64,000 nt of DNA from Bacteroidota bacterium. GTDB taxonomy: Bacteria; Bacteroidota; Bacteroidia; Bacteroidales; VadinHA17. Every line of letters begins with the position of its first letter. Position 1 is the first letter of the stretch. The notes beneath the pieces were generated by a model that was given only the letters and a program-made list of their open reading frames with translations, did not search any database and was not told the origin of the DNA. The DNA is taken from the NCBI GenBank assembly GCA_029552825.1, contig JAKPDL010000087.1, positions 1 to 64,000 of the forward strand, given 5' to 3'. A program made the position numbers and the translations under genes. Of this stretch, positions 20,460-28,464 are shown one piece after another.

Positions 20460-20848
20460 GCCTTTAAAATTTTGTTTTTCAACGACTTCAATATAATAAA
20501 AATTCCTGTTATTGAGAAGGCTAAATATAGCATAAAAAATAATAAAATATCATTCCATCCTGTTTTTTTCATCAGGGCGAACCATATTAAAGCAAGCACC
20601 AATTCCAAAACAAACTTCAGGGAGACAGAAATAAATGAATGCATGGTTTCTTCACGTGGACTTTTTTGCAGACCCCTGAAAAAAACAAAAAGGGAAATGG
20701 TTGTTGCCAAAAAGAACATACCTGAGATTGAAGGGAAAGACCAGGTACTTAAACTTATATTAAAAACAAAAATTACTATGAACCAGATGATGTTCAGCAG
20801 TGCCAGCAGAAAAAAAAGCAGCAGAAGATATTTCAGAAAATTTTTCAA
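20456..20848 (-). CDS. AtpI-like four-helix membrane protein of the ATP synthase operon
   Basis: This 130-residue hydrophobic protein has about four membrane helices (near residues 5-30, 36-58, 74-92 and 100-122) and a basic C-terminus (KSLKNKILKA). Position between atpZ-like and atpB genes is where atpI lies. Family assignment rests on topology and place rather than a motif. The start is a TTG at 20848, 5 nt after the upstream stop. Its stop overlaps the atpB start by 4 nt. AtpI helps assemble the c ring or bring in Mg2+ in other bacteria. Confidence 0.65.
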
Positions 20849-20853
20849 ATTTT

Positions 20854-21123
20854 CTACTTGATTTTAATAAAATCTTTTACAGCTGTGTAAATGGCAGCAG
20901 CAACTCCGAACAATGAAAGAATTATAGTAAAAACGGGTGTCTCCATCAGAAAAAGTTTATCCAGCTTTGTTCCTGCCCATACGGTAATCAGTATTATTGC
21001 AATCATCTGGAATGCAAGGCCGGAATATTTTGCGTAATTATGAAGTCCTTCGAACCTATCTTTTTTCTGCTGGTTTTTCTGGTCCTCCGGTGTTGTTTTG
21101 TCCTGCATTGTATTCTGTTTCAT
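20854..21123 (-). CDS. atpZ: AtpZ-like ATP synthase-associated membrane protein
   Basis: This 89-residue protein has a polar, Gln/Lys-rich N-terminus and then two membrane helices (YSGLAFQMIAIILITVWAG and PVFTIILSLFGVAAAIYTA), matching the AtpZ/ATPase gene 1 family. In other bacteria AtpZ works with AtpI in Mg2+ uptake or c-ring assembly. The ATG at 21123 lies inside the bactofilin gene, which it overlaps by 68 nt in another frame; a second ATG at 21108 still overlaps by 53 nt. Confidence 0.82.
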   Translation of the reverse strand: MKQNTMQDKTTPEDQKNQQKKDRFEGLHNYAKYSGLAFQMIAIILITVWAGTKLDKLFLMETPVFTIILSLFGVAAAIYTAVKDFIKIK

Positions 21124-21460
21124 TCATTTTACAGGTACCGGTAAATATAGCACCAGGTTCAATTGCCAATTTTGAAGTAACTACATCGCCAATGATTTTA
21201 GAGGAGGCTTTGAGATTGAGAAGTTGATTTACTGTTATTTTCCCTTCGAGTGTCCCTGAAATTTCCGAGTTCTTGCATGTAACTTCTCCTTTGATTTTTC
21301 CAGTATTTCCGACTACTACTTTCCCTTTGGTATACAGATTGCCATTAAGTGAACCGTCAATTCTGATATCGCCATTTGATTTAATATCACCTGTGATTTC
21401 AGTCCCCTGGCTAATCAGGTTTATGGTTGGGTTTTCTGCCTCGTTATTATTTTTTGCCAT
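21056..21460 (-). CDS. Bactofilin, polymer-forming cytoskeletal protein
   Basis: This 134-residue bactofilin should assemble into membrane-associated filaments. The core is a beta-helix of short repeats with glycine turns (QGTEITGDIKSNGDIRIDGS, GKIKGEVTCKNSEISGTLEG, SSKIIGDVVTSKLAIEPGA). The N-terminal tail and the Asn/Gly/Pro/Lys-rich C-terminal tail are disordered. It opens the main ATP synthase operon and overlaps atpZ. A role in positioning the wall machinery is known for the family; a link to ATP synthase is only positional. Confidence 0.92.
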   Translation of the reverse strand: MAKNNNEAENPTINLISQGTEITGDIKSNGDIRIDGSLNGNLYTKGKVVVGNTGKIKGEVTCKNSEISGTLEGKITVNQLLNLKASSKIIGDVVTSKLAIEPGAIFTGTCKMNETEYNAGQNNTGGPEKPAEKR

Positions 21461-21495
21461 GATATTTTATTTTATTAATCTGTATTACTCCTTTG

Positions 21496-21503
21496 CAAAG
21501 ATA
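21496..21503 (-). promoter_or_regulatory. -7 promoter element TATCTTTG for the bactofilin-atp operon
   Basis: It is a perfect TAnnTTTG on the minus strand, giving a start near 21489 and a leader of about 29 nt. It sits in the 46-nt gap after fabH, so the atp operon has its own promoter. No good -33 element was found. Confidence 0.5.
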
Positions 21504-21506
21504 AGA

Positions 21507-22505
21507 TTATTTTGGATTATATGCCCATTTGACCCAGACAGCACCCCACGTAAATCCGCCTCCGAATGCTGCAAGGATGAGGTTATCTCCTTTTTTCAGA
21601 CGTGATTCATATTCCCACAGCGCTAAAGGAATCGTTGCAGCAGTTGTATTGCCATATTTTTCAATGTTGATCATCACTTTTTCCATAGGCAATCCCATTC
21701 GCCGGCCCGTTGCCTCTATTATTCTGAGGTTTGCCTGGTGAGGCACAAGGTACGCTATGTCTTCCGGTTTGAGGTTGTTTTTCTGCATTATTTCAACGGC
21801 AACATCTGCCATATATGTTACAGCAAACTTAAAGACTGTTTGACCTTCCTGATAAATAAAATGTTCTTTGGCATCGACAGTTTCGTGAGAGGCAGGCCTT
21901 ACTGAGCCTCCTGCTTTAAGGTACAGGTATTTGCGGCCTGATCCGTCGGAACGGAGTATCTGATCCATTACCCCTACTTCTTCAGTGGTAGGCTCAAGCA
22001 GAACTGCAGCTGCTGCATCTCCGAACAGAGGGCAGGTTGTACGGTCGGTATAATCAGTTATTGATGACATTTTGTCGGCACCTACAATAACCACTTTTTT
22101 ATATCTTCCAGTTTCAATGAATGATGCTCCTATATGCAGGGCATAAATGAATCCCGAACATGCTGCACTGATATCGAAGCCGAAAGCGTTTTTGATTCCT
22201 ACCTTATCACTTATGATGTTGGCAGTGGAAGGGAAAAACATGTCGGGTGTAATTGTGGCGCAAATGATGATTTCCACTTCGTCAGGAGAGGTGCCTGTTT
22301 TTTCAAGAAGTCCCGCAACTGCTTTATCGGCCATATCGGAAGTGCCAAGACCTTCACCTTTTAATATGCGTCTTTCTTTTATTCCTACCCGTTGCATTAT
22401 CCACTCATCGGATGTGTCGACCATCCTTGAGAGTTCAAAATTATCAAGCCTGTATTCCGGAACCCATGCATGAATACCGGTTATTGCAGCTCTGATTTTG
22501 TTCAT
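21507..22505 (-). CDS. fabH: 3-oxoacyl-ACP synthase III (KAS III)
   Basis: This 332-residue enzyme starts fatty acid elongation by condensing acyl-CoA with malonyl-ACP. The triad is Cys116 in DISAACSGF, His256 in VPHQANLR and Asn286 in [23 protein letters not shown] is the conserved N-terminal block. It follows plsX by 9 nt in the DUF177-rpmF-plsX-fabH order found in many bacteria. Confidence 0.97.
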   Translation of the reverse strand: MNKIRAAITGIHAWVPEYRLDNFELSRMVDTSDEWIMQRVGIKERRILKGEGLGTSDMADKAVAGLLEKTGTSPDEVEIIICATITPDMFFPSTANIISDKVGIKNAFGFDISAACSGFIYALHIGASFIETGRYKKVVIVGADKMSSITDYTDRTTCPLFGDAAAAVLLEPTTEEVGVMDQILRSDGSGRKYLYLKAGGSVRPASHETVDAKEHFIYQEGQTVFKFAVTYMADVAVEIMQKNNLKPEDIAYLVPHQANLRIIEATGRRMGLPMEKVMINIEKYGNTTAATIPLALWEYESRLKKGDNLILAAFGGGFTWGAVWVKWAYNPK

Positions 22506-22514
22506 AAAGAAGTG

Positions 22515-23453
22515 TTAAATTTCTTCCTTTATTTTTTGTGCAAGATTAACTTGAACAACTGATTTTGTTTGCAGAATCATATTCTTTATTGCCTTCCTGC
22601 TGGAATTTCCATGTCCGATTATAACATTTGCATTAATGCCAATAACCGGTGTTCCACCTATATTTTCAAAATCGAGGAGTTCAAAAAACGAATCTTTGAG
22701 ATTCCGTTTTCTGTAAATAGTAAAAAAAGCTTCTGCCTGTTTTAGTACAATATTACCCACGAATCCATCGCAGACAATAACATCTGTCATACCGTCGTGA
22801 AATAGTGAGTTACCTTCTATATTCCCATGGAAATTAATCTGGGGATCTTCTTTCATCATTTCATAGGCGGCTCTGACAGCTGAAGTTCCCTTATTCTCTT
22901 CTGCACCAATATTCAGGAGGCCGACAGTAGGATTTTCTATTCCAAGAATATGATGCGCATATATTGAGCCAAGTCTAGCGTATTGCAGCAGAACATCAGG
23001 TTTGCAATCTGGATTTAATCCTACATCGAGCATTACTGAATACTTACCGGTTATTGAGGGTACTTTTGTAATAAGAGCAGGTCTCAGCACACCTGGAATA
23101 ACATTTACGGTATAACTTGCGCCAACAAGCATTGCTCCTGTATTTCCGGCGCTGTAGAAGCCATCAATGAGGTCACTCTTGAGCAACCCAAATCCTACAG
23201 CTATGCTGGAGTTTTTTTTCTGGGAATATGCTTTAGCAGGGTGTTCCCCCATTTCAATTACCTGGGAGGCATGAACTATTTCGAACAATAACGGGTCAAC
23301 TCCGAGCCCGGCAAGTTTATCAAGTATTAAGTTCTCATCGCCTATAAGAACGATTTTATCGTCTGCCGATAAACTGCCCAGGGTATCAACAGCTCCTTCT
23401 ATTACAACATCAGGAGCATAATCACCTCCCATTACATCAAGGCCCAGCCTCAT
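22515..23453 (-). CDS. plsX: Phosphate acyltransferase
   Basis: This 312-residue enzyme converts acyl-ACP to acyl-phosphate for phospholipid synthesis. The start MRLGLDVMGGDYAPDVVIEGA and the blocks HASQVIEMGEHPAKAYSQKK and IVCDGFVGNIVLKQAE are diagnostic. It is a peripheral membrane enzyme. It lies between rpmF and fabH, linking fatty acid start and phospholipid entry. Confidence 0.97.
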   Translation of the reverse strand: MRLGLDVMGGDYAPDVVIEGAVDTLGSLSADDKIVLIGDENLILDKLAGLGVDPLLFEIVHASQVIEMGEHPAKAYSQKKNSSIAVGFGLLKSDLIDGFYSAGNTGAMLVGASYTVNVIPGVLRPALITKVPSITGKYSVMLDVGLNPDCKPDVLLQYARLGSIYAHHILGIENPTVGLLNIGAEENKGTSAVRAAYEMMKEDPQINFHGNIEGNSLFHDGMTDVIVCDGFVGNIVLKQAEAFFTIYRKRNLKDSFFELLDFENIGGTPVIGINANVIIGHGNSSRKAIKNMILQTKSVVQVNLAQKIKEEI

Positions 23454-23477
23454 GGTATCTTAGTTTGTGTCGTCTAT

Positions 23478-23663
23478 TCAAGATGCCAGTTTCTTCTCAA
23501 TGGCAGGCTTGCCCCTGTAATATCCGCATTCAGGACAGACTCTGTGATATTCTACAGTCGATCCGCAATTTGAACATACAGATATTGTGGGCTTTACGGC
23601 TTTGTAATGAGTTCTGCGTTTGTCCCTTCTTGTTTTGGAATGTTTATGTTTCGGATGTGCCAT
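23478..23663 (-). CDS. rpmF: 50S ribosomal protein L32
   Basis: This 61-residue protein has a basic N-terminus (MAHPKHKHSKTRRDKRRTHY) and a four-cysteine zinc site (CSNC ... CPEC). It sits 11 nt after the DUF177 gene, its usual partner, and 24 nt before plsX. A C-plus form with all four cysteines implies zinc dependence. Confidence 0.97.
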   Translation of the reverse strand: MAHPKHKHSKTRRDKRRTHYKAVKPTISVCSNCGSTVEYHRVCPECGYYRGKPAIEKKLAS

Positions 23664-23674
23664 TTCTTATTGCT

Positions 23675-24196
23675 TTAATTGTTATTTAACAGTTTTTTCA
23701 GTTCATTCCATCTCGAGTCTTCACTGCTCGCCTGGTTTATAATGTGTTTATTAAGTTCTTTAATCATTTCCGGATTACAACCACTGTGGCCTTCGCTGTC
23801 ATCAGGGTGGATCCTTCTTAAGGGCAGGGCCAGGTGTATATATTCATAAAGAAGCTGGCTGATGTCCAGTTCCTTCTCATTATGAGGTACAAATAGGATG
23901 TCGGGATCACTGTCGTCATAACTGTTACCTTCCCTAATTATTAAGTGGTTCTCACATTCGATGCTTTGCATATACATGTCAAGGCATCTGTCGCAGCAAA
24001 CTTTAACACTGCCGGTTATTTTTATGGTCAGATCAATGCAGGTGGGAGATTTATCAATTCCGGCAACTGCCCTGAGTTCTCCTTCCTTGATCTCCGACTC
24101 CTCGAAACCTTCAAAGAACGTATTCCCTATTTCAAAGTCAAAACTGTGATGACCTTGGCTCAGACCGAACAGGGGTATCACATATAACCCGGTCAT
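23675..24196 (-). CDS. DUF177/YceD family protein
   Basis: This 173-residue protein belongs to the YceD/DUF177 family, which is almost always next to rpmF and in plants is linked to 23S rRNA accumulation. The family cysteines are present in KVCCDRCLDMY with another in IECEN. The N-terminal half is beta-rich (SFDFEIGNTFFEGFEESEI). It opens the fatty acid/phospholipid unit, and a -7 element lies about 20 nt upstream of its start. Confidence 0.9.
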   Translation of the reverse strand: MTGLYVIPLFGLSQGHHSFDFEIGNTFFEGFEESEIKEGELRAVAGIDKSPTCIDLTIKITGSVKVCCDRCLDMYMQSIECENHLIIREGNSYDDSDPDILFVPHNEKELDISQLLYEYIHLALPLRRIHPDDSEGHSGCNPEMIKELNKHIINQASSEDSRWNELKKLLNNN

Positions 24197-24215
24197 TATT
24201 TTAAATTTTGGTTTG

Positions 24216-24223
24216 CAAAATTA
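24216..24223 (-). promoter_or_regulatory. -7 promoter element TAATTTTG for the DUF177-rpmF-plsX-fabH unit
   Basis: It is a perfect TAnnTTTG on the minus strand. Transcription would begin near 24209, about 13 nt before the ATG. A TTTT sits at the -33 position. Confidence 0.5.
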
Positions 24224-24287
24224 AAAATCCTTGTTCAATAAAAAAAATTATGAATGAAAAAGTATCATTTACAACTTTTTCCTGCAA

Positions 24288-24299
24288 TTTGCCGGCAAA
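24288..24299. promoter_or_regulatory. 12-bp perfect palindrome TTTGCCGGCAAA, candidate operator
   Basis: It lies in the divergent region between the DUF177 promoter and the LiaF-like operon promoter, 24 nt upstream of the latter's -33 element. It is GC-rich in its centre within AT-rich surroundings. The binding protein is unknown; the operon's own LytTR regulator is one candidate. Confidence 0.45.
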
Positions 24300-24323
24300 A
24301 TTAGGATATTTACCGATTTCTTA

Positions 24324-24354
24324 TTTAGCTGAAGTTCTTCCATTAATATTTTTG
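24324..24354 (+). promoter_or_regulatory. Promoter for the LiaF-like/LytS/LytR operon
   Basis: TTTA at 24324-24327 and a perfect TATTTTTG at 24347-24354 are 19 nt apart. The start point would be near 24361, 10 nt before the ATG. Confidence 0.6.
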
Positions 24355-24370
24355 CCTGAAATGATATAAA

Positions 24371-24727
24371 ATGAAAGAGGCTATGAAACACAGGGAACAT
24401 CATCCAGCCATTGGCATTGGATTGTTTTTTATTGTCCTGGGATTGGCTTTGCTTGTCGCGACAAATGACCTGCTAAACCTTGGAAGCACGTCTGAATATT
24501 TCACATGGCAGACAGCTCTTATTTTTATAGGTGTTCTATTAATGTTGAATTTCAGAGTAGTTGGGGGAATCATACTTATTTCGATAGGAACCTGGTTTTT
24601 TCTCAAGCACTATTATTTTGAAATTCCTCACACACTTGAAGTAATGTACTGGCCTTCGGTAATAATTATTATCGGGGTATTTTTCCTTCTAACATCGTTG
24701 TTTGGCAAAAAGGAACAGAATAGTTAA
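24371..24727 (+). CDS. LiaF/LiaI-like small membrane protein (DUF5668 type)
   Basis: This 118-residue protein has three or four membrane helices: HPAIGIGLFFIVLGLALLV, the stretch WQTALIFIGVLLMLNF, VVGGIILISIGTWFFL, and WPSVIIIIGVFFLLTSLF. The repeated G-x-x-hydrophobic plus Trp-Pro pattern matches the LiaI/LiaF transmembrane family. It has no soluble domain. It opens a four-gene operon with a larger LiaF-like protein and a LytS/LytR pair, so it likely takes part in sensing envelope stress. Confidence 0.75.
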   Translation: MKEAMKHREHHPAIGIGLFFIVLGLALLVATNDLLNLGSTSEYFTWQTALIFIGVLLMLNFRVVGGIILISIGTWFFLKHYYFEIPHTLEVMYWPSVIIIIGVFFLLTSLFGKKEQNS

Positions 24728-24748
24728 AAAACAAATAATTTTATAATC

Positions 24749-25504
24749 ATGGAAGCAAACGAAAAATTTTACAAAAAAAATAGCCCGGAAAACAATGCCG
24801 GGAATAATTATCCTCCTTATAAGAGAATAATTATAGGAATCATTCTTGTTCTTGCTGGTTTTCTTCTGATTCTCAGAAATACCGGTATCTTTTCTGATTT
24901 TATTGATGAGGTAATTTTCAGCTGGCCCATGTTGCTTGTTGTAATCGGGCTGGTTATAACTGTAGGATCATCCGGAAGGAAAACGGCCGGGATAATTATA
25001 ATGGCAGTAGGGGCTTTTTTCTTGATACCTCTTATTTTCAGGGAGTCATTTCACATGTATAATATGTTCTGGCCCTCCATATTTATAATTGTTGGAATAC
25101 TTTTTATATTTTCATGGCGAAGAGAATGGAGGGCTTCAGGTAAAATTTCTGAATCGGGTGAGGATATCATTGATTTTGTATATGTGTTCAGTGGAGGTGA
25201 ACGCCAGATAGCATCGAACAACTTCAGGGGAGGAAAAGTGACCGCTGTATTTGGAGGTACTGAAATTGACCTTACAAGGTCGGTACTTGCACCTGGAACC
25301 AATGTACTTGAAATCGCATGTGTTTTCGGAGGAGTTACGGTTATCGTACCCGATGAGTGGGATGTTAAAATTGAAGTCACACCTGTGCTCGGAGGTTTCG
25401 GTGACGAACGCAAACTCCAGCCTGGAAGGGTTGCCGAATCTGGCAAACAACTTTTAATAAAAGGAGTTGTTGTTTTTGGAGGGGGTGAGGTTAAAAGTGT
25501 ATAA
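24749..25504 (+). CDS. LiaF-like membrane protein with C-terminal cell-wall-active domain
   Basis: This 251-residue protein has four N-terminal membrane helices (about 26-120), again with the WP-x-x-x-x-x-G pattern. The C-terminal domain (140-251) is a beta-rich LiaF-type domain: FSGGERQIASNNFRGGKVTAV, FGGTEIDLTRSVLAPG, CVFGGVTVIVPDEWDVK, and VFGGGEVKSV at the end. In Firmicutes LiaF restrains a two-component system; here the gene directly precedes a LytS-type kinase, which suggests a comparable inhibitor role. It follows the smaller paralogue by 21 nt. Confidence 0.8.
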   Translation: MEANEKFYKKNSPENNAGNNYPPYKRIIIGIILVLAGFLLILRNTGIFSDFIDEVIFSWPMLLVVIGLVITVGSSGRKTAGIIIMAVGAFFLIPLIFRESFHMYNMFWPSIFIIVGILFIFSWRREWRASGKISESGEDIIDFVYVFSGGERQIASNNFRGGKVTAVFGGTEIDLTRSVLAPGTNVLEIACVFGGVTVIVPDEWDVKIEVTPVLGGFGDERKLQPGRVAESGKQLLIKGVVVFGGGEVKSV

Positions 25505-25513
25505 GCTATGTAA

Positions 25514-26563
25514 ATGAAACATCCAGTATTTCAAAACAGATACAGGATAGCACTGTGGTGGCTGATCTGGGTGCTGATGGCACTGGGTCAGCTTTTTCTT
25601 TATAACTATGTTTTCAAAAATTATCTTAAGTTTATAATTCCAGACGTTTTAATTTCTTTCACAGTTTATTCCGGATTAAGTCTAGTAATCTGGTACCCAT
25701 TCAGATATTTTAATACCAGAGCGTTTAAACTTTATTCAGTAGTTATTAATATTGTATTTACAGGTGCAGCCTCTTTGTATATATGGCTTCTTTTTTCAAA
25801 GTACATTTTAATTTTAATAATTAACAATATCTCAGTTTTTGATGAATACTGGAATGCAACATTTTTATACCGACTTGGAAGCGGAATATTTATATATGGC
25901 CTCGTTATTCTGGCTTATTATCTGATAGTAAGCCTTTCAGACCTTGCAGAAAGGAAGGCCCAGGAAGCCAGACTTGAATCTGTTCTTAAAGAGACTGAAC
26001 TGAAAATGCTGAGGTCGCAGATTAATCCTCATTTTCTTTTCAATACGCTGAATTCTGTAAGTGCTTTAACGATATCTGACCCGGAAAAAGCCAGAGAGAT
26101 GATTGTAAAACTGTCTGATTTCATGAGGTATGCCCTCTCCCGGAAAGACGAACAGCTTGTGACTCTCAGGAGTGAACTTGACAGTATGAGAGTTTATCTC
26201 GATATAGAAAAAGTAAGGTTCGGGGAAAGGCTTCAATACAGAGAATATATAGATGAGAAATGCCTTGATATTCAGATACCCATTCTTCTTCTCCAGCCAT
26301 TGTATGAAAATGCAATTAAATACGGTGTGCACGAAAGTAATGATGTTGTAAATCTTGAAACAATAATTAAATGTGAAACCGAACTTGTTGAAATAACAGT
26401 ACGTAACAATTTCGACAAAACTAACCTTAGGGCTAAGGGAACTGGAACAGGACTTACAAATGTGATTAAAAGACTTGAACTGGCATATGGGAATAGAGCT
26501 TCACTTAAAACGGATATTTCCGGTAATATTTTTACTGTGACACTATATATACCTTGCAAATGA
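25514..26563 (+). CDS. LytS-type membrane histidine kinase
   Basis: This 349-residue kinase has about four membrane helices in residues 12-140, a linker coil (LSDLAERKAQEARLESVL) and the His_kinase domain. The phospho-acceptor His lies in QINPHFLFNTLNSVSAL; the ATP-binding domain shows PLYENAIKYG (N box) and GTGTGLTNVIKRLEL. No extracellular sensor domain is present, so signal input probably comes from membrane partners such as the LiaF-like proteins encoded just before. It begins 9 nt after the upstream stop. Confidence 0.92.
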   Translation: MKHPVFQNRYRIALWWLIWVLMALGQLFLYNYVFKNYLKFIIPDVLISFTVYSGLSLVIWYPFRYFNTRAFKLYSVVINIVFTGAASLYIWLLFSKYILILIINNISVFDEYWNATFLYRLGSGIFIYGLVILAYYLIVSLSDLAERKAQEARLESVLKETELKMLRSQINPHFLFNTLNSVSALTISDPEKAREMIVKLSDFMRYALSRKDEQLVTLRSELDSMRVYLDIEKVRFGERLQYREYIDEKCLDIQIPILLLQPLYENAIKYGVHESNDVVNLETIIKCETELVEITVRNNFDKTNLRAKGTGTGLTNVIKRLELAYGNRASLKTDISGNIFTVTLYIPCK

Positions 26564-26594
26564 AGCAAAGAAGAATTGTTAAGGATCAGGTTAT

Positions 26595-27347
26595 ATGGAT
26601 ATGAAAATGATAAAGGCAGTAATTATAGAAGATGAGGAGCCTGCAAGAAAGATTCTTCGTTACTATCTGGAAAGAACAGGGTCTGTTGAGATCTGTGCTG
26701 AGTGCAGTGATGGATTTTCGGGACTCAAGGCAATATCAGAGATAAAACCAGATCTTGTTTTTCTTGATATACAGATGCCGAAGCTTAACGGATTCGAAAT
26801 GCTTGAGGTATTACAAGAGAAGCCTGAGATTATTTTCACAACTGCTTACGATCAGTATGCAATAAAAGCTTTTGAATTGAACGCAGTCGACTATCTTATG
26901 AAACCTTTTTCACAGGAGCGTCTTGAAGAAGCTATTAAAAAAGCGATAAAAAGAATTGAAAACCGATCACAGGAGGCAGGCACACATTACAGTCAGCTCA
27001 TAGAGAGACTACCATCACCGCTTACAAGAGTTGTTGTCAGAAAGGGAAGTGAAATAAATATTATACCGGTTGACCAGATAAAATATATTGAAGCCCAGGA
27101 TGATTATGTAATGGTATATTATGCCGGAGGTAAAGCATTAAAGCAGCAGACAATGAAATATTTTGAAGAGAATCTGCCCGGGAATGCGTTTGTCAGAATA
27201 CACAGGTCGTATATTGTGAGGGTGGGAGAGATAAGAAAGCTTGAGCCTTACAGTAAGGATAACTATGTGGCGATTCTTTATTCAGGCGAAAAACTTCCGG
27301 TAAGCCGTTCGGGGTACAGGCGTTTGAAGGAAGAATTGAATTTTTAA
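26595..27347 (+). CDS. LytR/AlgR-type response regulator with LytTR DNA-binding domain
   Basis: This 250-residue regulator has a receiver domain (about 5-125) with acidic pair IIEDEEPA and phospho-Asp in LVFLDIQMPKLNG, and Lys in LMKPFS. The LytTR domain covers about 145-248 (VVRKGSEINIIPVDQIKYIE, FVRIHRSYIVRVGEI, LPVSRSGYRRLKE). It pairs with the LytS-type kinase upstream. Any of ATG 26595, 26601 or 26607 could be the start; the first is given. The gene converges with yidD. Confidence 0.93.
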   Translation: MDMKMIKAVIIEDEEPARKILRYYLERTGSVEICAECSDGFSGLKAISEIKPDLVFLDIQMPKLNGFEMLEVLQEKPEIIFTTAYDQYAIKAFELNAVDYLMKPFSQERLEEAIKKAIKRIENRSQEAGTHYSQLIERLPSPLTRVVVRKGSEINIIPVDQIKYIEAQDDYVMVYYAGGKALKQQTMKYFEENLPGNAFVRIHRSYIVRVGEIRKLEPYSKDNYVAILYSGEKLPVSRSGYRRLKEELNF

Positions 27348-27352
27348 TAATA

Positions 27353-27649
27353 CTATCTTTTCAGCCTGTTTGATTTAGGCCATTTTTTGAAAAGTGTAGA
27401 AATTGGCCGGTATTTTTTAATTCTAACAAGTGGCACAGGATCATAACCATGGGTACCTCCGGGCCTGCACCTGAGAATCCTGCGGGTTCCCATAATCAAA
27501 CCCCAGAATGGGCCATGAAGGCGGAGGGCAGTTAACATATATTCTGAACAGGTTGGCAGATGACGGCATGACGGCCTCATCAGCGGAGATATTAAATACC
27601 TGTAGAAATAAACAGGTAAAGAGATCAAAAATATCAACGCTTTCTTCAT
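27353..27649 (-). CDS. yidD: Membrane protein insertion efficiency factor YidD
   Basis: This 98-residue protein assists YidC-dependent membrane insertion. The conserved block is visible: LISPLMRPSCRHLPTCSEYM, then GTRRILRCRPGGTHGYDPVP, with its three cysteines. A short hydrophobic amphipathic N-terminus precedes it. The basic C-terminal tail is somewhat longer than in E. coli. It converges with the LytTR regulator gene, 5 nt apart. Confidence 0.93.
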   Translation of the reverse strand: MKKALIFLISLPVYFYRYLISPLMRPSCRHLPTCSEYMLTALRLHGPFWGLIMGTRRILRCRPGGTHGYDPVPLVRIKKYRPISTLFKKWPKSNRLKR

Positions 27650-27690
27650 GTCATAAAGATAACGATTTGTAATTATTACCCCTTAATAAC

Positions 27691-27741
27691 TGACAAATTG
27701 TCAAACAGGCAACCCATTGAGGTTGGTGGCAAACAATTTGT
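27691..27741. promoter_or_regulatory. Two ACAAwTTGT palindromes 40 bp apart, candidate paired operator
   Basis: TGACAA-A-TTGTCA at 27691-27703 contains ACAAATTGT, and ACAATTTGT occurs at 27733-27741. Their centres are 40 bp apart, close to four helical turns. They sit between the divergent yidD and metallopeptidase genes. Chance is possible in AT-rich DNA. Confidence 0.4.
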
Positions 27742-27764
27742 AAGAATAATTGTTAAAAAAATAG

Positions 27765-27771
27765 AAGGAGG
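27765..27771 (+). promoter_or_regulatory. Strong Shine-Dalgarno site AAGGAGG
   Basis: A complete anti-SD match ends 5 nt before the ATG at 27777. Neighbouring genes lack such sites, as is normal in Bacteroidota, so this one stands out. Confidence 0.6.
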
Positions 27772-27776
27772 ATAAT

Positions 27777-28460
27777 ATGTATTTAATCTGGGTAATATTC
27801 ATAGGAATAATGATACTGAGCTGGATGGTGAGTGCCACTCTTAAATCAAAGTTCAGAACATATTCAAAAATACCTGTTGATGGAGGGCTGACAGGTAAGG
27901 AGATTGCAGAAAAGATGCTAAGAGACAGTGGCATATACGATGTGCGTATTGAAAGTGTGCCTGGACAGCTAAGTGATCATTACAATCCGGCGAATAAAAC
28001 AATTAATCTCAGTCCTGATGTATATAATGGCCGGAGTATCGCTGCTGCCGCTGTTGCAGCACATGAAACAGGTCATGCCATACAGCATGCAAGTGCCTAT
28101 GCCTGGCTTGGTATAAGGTCGAGTCTTGTGCCGGCAGTAAGCTTTGCTTCGAAGTGGGTTCAGTGGGTACTATTAATTGGCATTCTTGTCGTTCAGACTT
28201 TTCCTGCCCTTCTTCTATTCGGAATAGGATTGTTCGCATTAATTACCCTTTTCAGTTTTATCACCCTTCCTGTTGAAATAAATGCAAGCAAAAGGGCTCT
28301 TGCATGGCTTTCTTCTTCAGGCATAACTACATATGAGACTCATGAAAAAGCCCAGGATGCGCTTAAATGGGCTGCTTATACATACGTTGTTGCTGCTCTC
28401 GGGTCACTGGCGACGTTGATTTATTATATATTAATTTTTCTTGGTGCGGAAAGGGACTGA
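27777..28460 (+). CDS. Membrane-bound zinc metallopeptidase, YugP/Zn_peptidase_2 family
   Basis: This 227-residue integral membrane protein carries the zinc motif HETGHAIQHA in a soluble loop after the first helix. Family blocks preceding it are present: LTGKEIAEKMLRDSGIYDV, LSDHYNPANKTINLSPDVY. Two or three membrane helices follow (WVQWVLLIGILVVQTF, LLLFGIGLFALITLFSF, and a last one at 205-222). The physiological substrate of the family is not established. It has an unusually strong ribosome site and a pair of upstream palindromes. It converges with the methyltransferase gene. Confidence 0.9.
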   Translation: MYLIWVIFIGIMILSWMVSATLKSKFRTYSKIPVDGGLTGKEIAEKMLRDSGIYDVRIESVPGQLSDHYNPANKTINLSPDVYNGRSIAAAAVAAHETGHAIQHASAYAWLGIRSSLVPAVSFASKWVQWVLLIGILVVQTFPALLLFGIGLFALITLFSFITLPVEINASKRALAWLSSSGITTYETHEKAQDALKWAAYTYVVAALGSLATLIYYILIFLGAERD

Positions 28461-28464
28461 AGAA

